NCBI GenBank assembly: GCA_031181145.1
Contig: JAPSLB010000005.1
Span: forward strand, 1 to 64,000
Source of the DNA: Microvirga sp.
GTDB taxonomy: Bacteria; Pseudomonadota; Alphaproteobacteria; Rhizobiales; Beijerinckiaceae
Direction of reading: 5' to 3'
Length of the DNA stretch: 64,000 bases
Shown: positions 59,025 to 64,000 of the stretch, piece by piece
Layout of the letters: each line of letters starts with the position of its first letter
How positions within the stretch are numbered: position 1 is the stretch's first letter
Notes under the pieces: model-generated
What the model was told of the DNA's origin: nothing
The model's database searches: none
The model's input: the letters and a program-made list of their open reading frames with translations, nothing else
Program-made: the position numbers and the translations under genes

Positions 59025-60166
59025 GCAGCCACCTCCTCGTGCGTTCCGAGGGCATGGCTCCATTCCGCGCGCACATCCGCATCGCCCTCGTGCTCGAAGC
59101 GGCCCGCACCGAGGGAAGCAATGGCCTCGCGCGGGAGCAGACAGCCGATCGCCCAAACCGCCATGGCGCGCACGAGCGGCGAGGGATCGTCGAGAAGGCG
59201 CACGGCCTCATCCGCCAAGGCGGGATCGCCGGAATTGCCGATCGCAATGAGCACGTTCCGGATGAAGCGGTCCCGTCCCGTGCGCTTGATGGGCGTCCCG
59301 GAGAAGCGGGTGCGGAATGTGGGATCGTCGAGGCGCGCCAGTTCCGCGAGCGGCAGGGCCGCGAGATCGTCCCGCTGCATGAGCTTCGCCTCGCGGCTCG
59401 CCTGCGCGAACTTGTTCCATGGACAGACGGCGAGGCAATCGTCGCAGCCGAAGATGCGATTGCCGATGCTGGAGCGCAGTTCCACCGGAATATGGCCCTT
59501 GTGCTCGATCGTCAGATAGGAGATGCAGCGCCGCGCATCGAGCTGGAACGGGGCCGGGAAGGCATTGGTCGGGCAGACATCGAGGCAGCGGCGGCACGAG
59601 CCGCAATGGTTGCGCTCCGGCTCGTCGACGGGCAACTCCGCCGTGGTGAAGATCACGCCAAGGAAGAGCCAGTTGCCGAATTCCCGCGAGACGATGACCG
59701 TGTGTTTGCCCTGGAAGCCCAGGCCCGCCGCTTCCGCCAGAGGCTTTTCCATGACCGGTGCCGTATCCACGAACACTTTCACGTCGGACGAGGCCCTGGA
59801 AGCGAGGAAGCCGGCGATCTCCTTGAGTTTGCCCTTGATCACATCGTGATAATCACGATTACGGGCATAAATCGAGATCGACCCGCGATCCTTCCTCGAG
59901 AGCGTCGCCAGCGGATCTCCGGTCGGCCCGTAATTGACGCCCAGCAGAATGACGCTGCGTACGTCGGGCCAGAGCATGCGGGGGTCGGCGCGGCGCTCAG
60001 CGGTGTCCGCCATCCAGTCCATGGAGGCGTGATGGCCTGCCTCCAGCCACGCTTTCAGACGCTCCGGCGCGAGCGGAATGGAATCCGGGGCTGCGATGCG
60101 GATCGTATCGAAGCCGATCTGCCTGGCGCGCTCCACGAAGGCGCGCTTCAAGGCCTCGCCATTCAT
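59021..60166 (-). CDS. queG: epoxyqueuosine reductase QueG
   Basis: A cobalamin-dependent iron-sulfur enzyme completing queuosine in tRNA. The 381-residue protein has the catalytic Asp in VFVDTAPVMEK (D134) and two [4Fe-4S] clusters: C188, C191, C194, C198 (CGSCRRCLDVCP) and C241, C244, C248 (CDDCLAVCPW) with C214. A C-terminal HEAT-like segment follows. The start is ATG 60166 (MNGEALKRAF); the ORF-track extension overlaps the GST gene region. It is followed by the SDR gene with a 4-bp overlap. Other que genes are not in the window. Confidence 0.95.
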   Translation of the reverse strand: MNGEALKRAFVERARQIGFDTIRIAAPDSIPLAPERLKAWLEAGHHASMDWMADTAERRADPRMLWPDVRSVILLGVNYGPTGDPLATLSRKDRGSISIYARNRDYHDVIKGKLKEIAGFLASRASSDVKVFVDTAPVMEKPLAEAAGLGFQGKHTVIVSREFGNWLFLGVIFTTAELPVDEPERNHCGSCRRCLDVCPTNAFPAPFQLDARRCISYLTIEHKGHIPVELRSSIGNRIFGCDDCLAVCPWNKFAQASREAKLMQRDDLAALPLAELARLDDPTFRTRFSGTPIKRTGRDRFIRNVLIAIGNSGDPALADEAVRLLDDPSPLVRAMAVWAIGCLLPREAIASLGAGRFEHEGDADVRAEWSHALGTHEEVAA

Positions 60167-60225
60167 TCTCACGCCTGCCGCATGTTCCGGGCGAACAACC
60201 GGCTCCCACTTGTTCCGATCATGCT

Positions 60226-60927
60226 CTAGAAGTCCAGATTGTCGTAATGGTCCGCCGGCGCCATGCCCGGGACCCGGTCCGCCAGGAGCGCGCGAAACGA
60301 CGGTCGGGATTTCACCCGGGCGTACCACTCCTTCGCCGTTTCGTTCTCTTCCCATGGCACGTCGCCGAGATAATCCACCACCGAGAGATGGGCAGCCGCC
60401 GCCAGATCCGCATAGGTCATCTGGTCGCCGGCCAGCCAGTTTCTCTTGGCAATCAGAAAGCCGATATATTTCAAGTGGTATCGCACATTGGTCCGCGCCG
60501 CGCGAATCGCGCCCATATCCGGCGGACCGCCGCCCATTTCCGCGGGCATGAACCGCTTATAGATCTTTTCTGTGGCAAGGTAGTCCGAGACCTCCTCGTG
60601 GAACTTGCCGAGAAACCAGTCGAGCAGGCGGCGAACCTCGACCCTTTGCGCGACGCCCTGCGGCACGAGCCTCCGGCCGTTCGGCCCCTCCTCCCGTATA
60701 TCAGCTATATCAACGAGGTAATCCGCAATTCCTCTCGCTCCCGGAATGGCCAAGCCGCTGTCGTCGACCAGCAGCGGGAGAGTCCCGGCAGGGTTCATCT
60801 CCAGAAAAGGGATACGCCGTTCCCACGGTTTCTCCTCGACGAGGTCCGTCGCGAGCCCCGTTTCCGCGAGAATAAGGCGCGCGAACCGCGAGTGCGCGCA
60901 AAAGGGATAGGAATGCAGGATGGCCAT
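60226..60927 (-). CDS. glutathione S-transferase family protein
   Basis: A 233-residue GST with an N-terminal thioredoxin-like domain (HSYPFCAHSRFARLILAE...NPAGTLPLLVDD, about 1-78) and an all-alpha C-terminal domain with MTYADLAAAAHLSVVDYLG. A Cys occupies the active-site region (PFCAHSR), as in the beta/omega-like classes. ATG 60927 is chosen because the fold begins there; the ORF-track leader is hydrophobic but unrelated to the family. Located upstream of queG on the same strand. Role unknown. Confidence 0.9.
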   Translation of the reverse strand: MAILHSYPFCAHSRFARLILAETGLATDLVEEKPWERRIPFLEMNPAGTLPLLVDDSGLAIPGARGIADYLVDIADIREEGPNGRRLVPQGVAQRVEVRRLLDWFLGKFHEEVSDYLATEKIYKRFMPAEMGGGPPDMGAIRAARTNVRYHLKYIGFLIAKRNWLAGDQMTYADLAAAAHLSVVDYLGDVPWEENETAKEWYARVKSRPSFRALLADRVPGMAPADHYDNLDF

Positions 60928-61104
60928 GAATGATGTGAGCGCGAAACAGACGGCAAGAATAAGGCCGCGCCTTGTTAACGGGCGGTAAGGAATTTTGGTG
61001 AATCTCATGCTCCAGACGCATGAAGACGGCCTTGATGCTGCAATGCTTCCTTGACACGTCCGGGGGCGCCCCTGCATCTGGCGCCGGTTCAAGGATTTTC
61101 AACG

Positions 61105-61902
61105 ATGGCGAACATCATCGAGGCACTCTTTCTGGGCCTCATCGAAGGGCTGACAGAATTCCTGCCCGTCTCCTCCACCGGTCACCTGCTTCTCGTCGGC
61201 CATTTCCTTGGATTCGAGTCCACGGGAAAGACCTTCGAGGTTCTGGTCCAGCTGGGTGCGATCCTCGCGATCCTTTCGGTTTATTTCAACAAGCTCTGGA
61301 CCATCGCCAAGGCCCTACCCTACGATCCGGACGCGCGGCGCTTCGTAATCGGCATCGTGATCGCCTTCCTGCCGGCAGCGCTCATCGGCGCGGTGCTGCA
61401 CGGCTTCATCAAGGAGGTGCTCTTCAATCCCTGGATCGTGTGCATGACCCTGATCGCGGGCGGCTTCGTGCTCCTCCTGGTCGACCGCATCCCTCTGGAC
61501 GCAACGCGGGACGATGCCACCCGCTTTCCCTTGACGATGTACCTGAAGATCGGCGTTCTCCAGTGCCTCGCGATGGTCCCCGGCGTGTCCCGCTCGGGCG
61601 CCACCATCGTGGGCGCCATGCTGATGGGCGCCTCGAAGCGGGCGGCGGCAGAGTTCTCGTTCTTCCTGGCCATGCCCACCATGGCAGGGGCCTTCACGTA
61701 CGACCTTTTGAAGAACTACAAGATCCTCTCGGCCAACGACGCCGTCACCATCGTGACGGGCTTCGTCGCCGCCTTCGTGGCGGCCGTCGTGGTGGTGAGG
61801 GCGCTCCTGGATTACGTCTCCCGCCACGGCTTCACGCCGTTCGCCTATTGGCGGATCATCGTCGGCGCGGCGGGGCTGGCCGGCCTCATCGCCTTCGGCT
61901 GA
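61105..61902 (+). CDS. uppP: undecaprenyl-diphosphatase
   Basis: An integral membrane BacA/UppP-type enzyme that dephosphorylates undecaprenyl diphosphate so that the lipid carrier can be reused in cell wall synthesis. The 265-residue protein has about eight spans, the E14/E18 pair ([11 protein letters not shown]), H27 in STGHLL and the conserved PGVSRSGAT loop (159-167). ATG 61105 has AAGGA 9 bp upstream; the ORF track starts 18 codons earlier. The next gene begins 3 bp after its stop. Confidence 0.97.
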   Translation: MANIIEALFLGLIEGLTEFLPVSSTGHLLLVGHFLGFESTGKTFEVLVQLGAILAILSVYFNKLWTIAKALPYDPDARRFVIGIVIAFLPAALIGAVLHGFIKEVLFNPWIVCMTLIAGGFVLLLVDRIPLDATRDDATRFPLTMYLKIGVLQCLAMVPGVSRSGATIVGAMLMGASKRAAAEFSFFLAMPTMAGAFTYDLLKNYKILSANDAVTIVTGFVAAFVAAVVVVRALLDYVSRHGFTPFAYWRIIVGAAGLAGLIAFG

Positions 61903-61905
61903 GCC

Positions 61906-62151
61906 ATGACGGCGCATGGCGAAGCCCTGGCCGTCTCGCTCGCGGCCCTGACGGCGCTGATCGTGACGGCGATGGCGGTGCTCGTGGGCGTTTTCGGCGC
62001 TCCGCCGCAGGAGCGTCGCGCCGCGCCCGAGCCCACCTGCTCCGAATGGACCGATGGCTGCGTCGTCTGCGCCCGCACGCCGGAGGGGCTCGCCTGCTCG
62101 ACCCCCGGCATCGCCTGCCTGCGTCAGGCGCCACGCTGCCTGAAGCCGTAA
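61906..62151 (+). CDS. small membrane-anchored Cys-rich protein
   Basis: An 81-residue protein with a single N-terminal transmembrane segment (about 8-31) and a tail with six cysteines (CSEWTDGC, CARTPEGLAC, GIACLRQAPRC), which could form three disulfides outside the cytoplasm. It starts 3 bp after uppP and is probably cotranscribed. I know similar small proteins from related alphaproteobacteria only as hypotheticals; no function is claimed. Confidence 0.75.
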   Translation: MTAHGEALAVSLAALTALIVTAMAVLVGVFGAPPQERRAAPEPTCSEWTDGCVVCARTPEGLACSTPGIACLRQAPRCLKP

Positions 62152-62181
62152 AGCCCCCTTCCGCCAAGACATCCCAGGTCT

Positions 62182-62261
62182 TCACCGGCCTCGTGCCGGT
62201 GATCCCGATCCGTCGAGCACTGCGCCTTCCCTATCGGAATGGCCGGATCAAGCCCGGCCAT
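62182..62261. repeat. mosaic palindromic repeat between convergent genes (copy 2 of the TCACCGGCC element)
   Basis: TCACCGGC/GCCGGTGA (62182-62189, 62195-62202) is followed by TCCCGATCC and then ATGGCCGG/CCGGCCAT (62239-62246, 62254-62261). The first part matches the element at 31540-31569 in the opposite orientation, and the second resembles the GATGGCCGGG hairpin at 14402. The 230-bp gap between the small Cys-rich gene and nth contains nothing else that I recognise. Confidence 0.7.
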
Positions 62262-62381
62262 GCAGGTAAGGGTGGCATTCCCGGCCGGAGCGCCGCGGAT
62301 GGAAAGGAAATCGACGGCACAGAGATCGATCGTAGGCTCCTTCTCCCGCCTGTCTCTCGCCAGGGGATGACCCGACACGTG

Positions 62382-63125
62382 TCAGGGAATCGTCTTGTCC
62401 GGATAGCGACAGAGGTCGTTGACCGGACAGCGCCAGCATTCGGGCCTGCGCGCCTTGCAGATGTAGCGCCCGTGCAGGATGAGCCAGTGATGGGCGTGGA
62501 GCCGATACTCGTCCGGGATCAGCTTCTCGAGAGCCTCTTGCGTCTCGAGCGGCGTCCTGGTGATCGCGAGAGGCAGCCGGTTCGTGACCCGGAAAATATG
62601 CGTGTCCACCGCCACTCGCGGGTCGCCGAAGGCGATGTTGACCACCACGCTCGCGGTCTTGCGGCCCACACCGGGCAGGGTCTCCAAGATCTCGACGGAA
62701 TTGGGCACCTCGCCGCCGAACTCCTCGACGAGGCGCCGGGACATGGCGATGACGTTCTTCGCTTTCGTGTTGAAGAAATTCAGCGTCCTGACGTGCTGCC
62801 GGAGCCCCTCCTCTCCGAGCGCCAACATCTTCTGCGGCGTATCGGCGATGCGAAACAGTTCCTTCGTCGCCCGGTTGACGCCCACGTCCGTGGCCTGGGC
62901 CGAGAGCGCCACGGCTACGAGCAGCGTATAGGGATTGGTGTAATCCAGTTCGCCCTTGGGCTCCGGGTTCGCCTCCTTGAGGCGGCGGAAGACTTCGATC
63001 ATCGTGGCTCGGTCGACGGGCTTCGGCGTTCGCCTACGCAGAGCTTTCCCGACGGCCTTCGCCGGCACGGCGGGTTTCGATTTCGGCGGGGACTTGCGGC
63101 GGATTGGCTGCTTCAGATCGGACAT
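62382..63125 (-). CDS. nth: endonuclease III
   Basis: A base-excision DNA glycosylase/AP lyase for oxidised pyrimidines. The 247-residue protein has the helix-hairpin-helix LPGVGRKTA with catalytic K156, D174 (VAVDTHIFRV) and the [4Fe-4S] ligands C223, C230, C233 and C239. An extra basic N-terminal segment of about 38 residues (KPSKSKPAVPAK-like) precedes the fold, as in several Hyphomicrobiales. The start is ATG 63125. It is divergent from the DUF2244 gene, with 20 bp between starts. Confidence 0.97.
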   Translation of the reverse strand: MSDLKQPIRRKSPPKSKPAVPAKAVGKALRRRTPKPVDRATMIEVFRRLKEANPEPKGELDYTNPYTLLVAVALSAQATDVGVNRATKELFRIADTPQKMLALGEEGLRQHVRTLNFFNTKAKNVIAMSRRLVEEFGGEVPNSVEILETLPGVGRKTASVVVNIAFGDPRVAVDTHIFRVTNRLPLAITRTPLETQEALEKLIPDEYRLHAHHWLILHGRYICKARRPECWRCPVNDLCRYPDKTIP

Positions 63126-63145
63126 TCCCGCGTTATATCTGGACC

Positions 63146-63658
63146 ATGGCAGGCAGCAAGGCGACATTTGAGGATGAGACCGACCGGTTCGAGAAGCCGA
63201 TCTTCTCTGCCGTCATCCGCCCGCACCGGTCGTTGGGCCCACAAGGGTTCAGGATCGTGATGGCGCTGGTCTGCCTGACCTCCATCGCCGCCAGCCTTCC
63301 CTTCGTGATCATGGGCTTTTGGCCCGTCGCCGGCTTCTTCGGGTTGGACCTCCTCGGCCTCTTCATCGCGTTTCGCCTCAGCTACAGGCAGGGCCGGGCC
63401 TTCGAATTCCTGGAGCTGACCCCGATCCGGCTGCTTCTGCGCAAGGTCAGCGACCGGGGCGAAATGCATGAATGGCAATTCAATCCCCTCTGGACCCGCC
63501 TCGATCGCGAGGTCGACGACGAGTTCGGCCTCCAGAGACTGGCGCTCACCTCCCGCAACCAGCAGGTGGTGATCGCCCGCGATCTCTCGCCGGAAGAGCG
63601 GGAAACGTTCGCAGATGCCTTCAGCCGTGCCCTCTCGGAAGTGAAGCGCGGCTATTGA
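63146..63658 (+). CDS. DUF2244 family membrane protein
   Basis: A 170-residue protein with two adjacent transmembrane segments (about 35-80) and a C-terminal soluble domain from about residue 88 (LRKVSDRGEMHEWQFNPLWTRLD). The DUF2244 family is common in alphaproteobacteria; the function is unknown. The start ATG 63146 is only 20 bp from the divergent nth start, so the promoters overlap the opposite coding regions. Some relatives lie near respiratory oxidase genes, but nothing of that kind is here. Confidence 0.88.
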   Translation: MAGSKATFEDETDRFEKPIFSAVIRPHRSLGPQGFRIVMALVCLTSIAASLPFVIMGFWPVAGFFGLDLLGLFIAFRLSYRQGRAFEFLELTPIRLLLRKVSDRGEMHEWQFNPLWTRLDREVDDEFGLQRLALTSRNQQVVIARDLSPEERETFADAFSRALSEVKRGY

Positions 63659-63702
63659 GCAGAGTGAATCAGCGTCACCACTCCTCCTGCCCCGTATTCC
63701 GG

Positions 63703-63901
63703 CTATGCCTGCCGCAAGATCTGCATTGAGGATACGAGGAACCATCCCGCCATGAGGCCTGCCACGATGAGATCCGGCCAAGCCGTGGGCGTGCCCCACA
63801 TGTCCAAGGCCGCCATCATCACGACCACATCGCCGATCGCATCGCTCCGTGAGCGGTGAGGGCGTGGCCGCGAGCTTGGTTATCGAGCAGGAATCCGCCA
63901 T
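63703..63901 (-). pseudogene. internally deleted cation-efflux (CDF-like) transporter remnant
   Basis: On the minus strand a start region ATGGCGGATTCCTGC (MADSC...) at 63901 is followed within about 60 bp by a different frame. That frame reads SDAIGDVVVMMAALDMWGTP, then TAWPDLIVAGLMAGWFLVSS, and stops after MQILRQA at 63703. These are the end segments of a CDF-like cation transporter of roughly 200 residues; the middle, with most transmembrane helices, is missing and the join is out of frame. It sits downstream of a MerR-type promoter, as an intact transporter gene would. Confidence 0.65.
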
Positions 63902-63932
63902 CGCATCGTCCTCTTTCCTTAAGATCCGGCAG

Positions 63933-63963
63933 AGCCTACAATCTCTAGCAACTAGAGGTTCGA
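63933..63963 (-). promoter_or_regulatory. MerR-type promoter/operator with 19-bp spacer
   Basis: On the minus strand TCGAAC (-35, 63958-63963) and TAGGCT (-10, 63933-63938) are separated by 19 bp. The spacer contains the dyad CTCTAG-TTG-CTAGAG (63943-63957). An overlong spacer with a central dyad is the known layout of metal-responsive MerR family promoters (CueR, ZntR, CadR type). It faces the deleted transporter remnant, and the merR gene starts 6 bp to the right. Confidence 0.75.
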
Positions 63964-63969
63964 GCGAAA

Positions 63970-64000
63970 ATGCTATCGATCGGAGAATTGTCCCGCCGCA
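63970..64000 (+). CDS. MerR family transcriptional regulator, first codons only
   Basis: ATG at 63970 opens MLSIGELSRR before the window ends. This is the usual start of the MerR helix-turn-helix (IGELSRRTG...). With the adjacent operator it fits a divergently organised metal-responsive regulator. Only ten codons are visible. Confidence 0.65.
   Translation, partial: MLSIGELSRR

Overview
This is a gene-dense, GC-rich chromosomal window (about 60 protein genes, one tRNA) with a core-genome character. The infC-rpmI-rplT-pheS-pheT string, the FYDLN-acid protein followed by aroA-cmk, the Hsp20/DUF1150 pair, YifB, PxpBC, malate synthase G and the style of the palindromic intergenic repeats all point to an alphaproteobacterium of the Hyphomicrobiales (Rhizobiales). 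The protein sequences remind me most of the Methylobacteriaceae/Microvirga neighbourhood, but that is an impression from memory and not a search result. I see no transposase, integrase, phage gene, CRISPR array or plasmid function.

Layout, left to right. 0-4 kb: the 3' part of a 2-dehydro-3-deoxygalactonokinase gene, an M17 leucyl aminopeptidase, an SH3/NlpC-P60 hydrolase and a TauE/SafE permease, all rightward. 4-13.4 kb: one leftward nucleoside uptake and salvage operon in transcription order: BMP binding protein, hairpin, ABC ATPase, VOC protein, two permeases, cytidine deaminase, purine nucleoside phosphorylase, deoxyribose-phosphate aldolase, thymidine phosphorylase, hydroxyacid reductase; most junctions overlap or abut. 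13.5-21 kb: moeB (rightward), then the leftward translation operon infC-rpmI-rplT-pheS-pheT and a GT4 glycosyltransferase. 21-25 kb: an alpha/beta hydrolase, Hsp20-DUF1150, a methyltransferase and argH.

25-36 kb holds two complete ABC importers transcribed towards each other: a Dpp-type peptide importer followed by an M19 dipeptidase (take up and cleave), and a Pot-type (polyamine-like) importer. 36-42 kb: proline iminopeptidase, 3-hydroxybutyrate dehydrogenase, PxpB-PxpC (5-oxoprolinase subunits, without PxpA) and malate synthase G. 42-55 kb: tRNA-Ala(GGC), a FYDLN-acid protein, aroA-cmk, an exported DUF1194 protein, methylglyoxal synthase, HrpB helicase, a HAD phosphatase, two-domain malic enzyme, mutS and a single-domain response regulator. 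55-64 kb: YifB/ComM, an OlsB-like N-acyltransferase, an SDR protein, queG, a GST, uppP, a small Cys-rich protein, nth, DUF2244, and at the right edge a MerR-type operator flanked by an internally deleted cation-transporter remnant and the first codons of a merR gene.

I did not find a convincing undescribed multi-gene system. The items most worth a second look are small: the probable AUU start of infC, a hairpin over the pip ribosome-binding site, the MerR promoter with a 19-bp spacer facing a deleted transporter gene, a palindromic repeat that supplies the C-terminal tail of MoeB, a VOC gene translationally coupled on both sides within the nucleoside transporter operon, and paired direct repeats upstream of the orphan response regulator. 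Promoter, hairpin and start-codon calls were made by eye; no folding or homology search was run.
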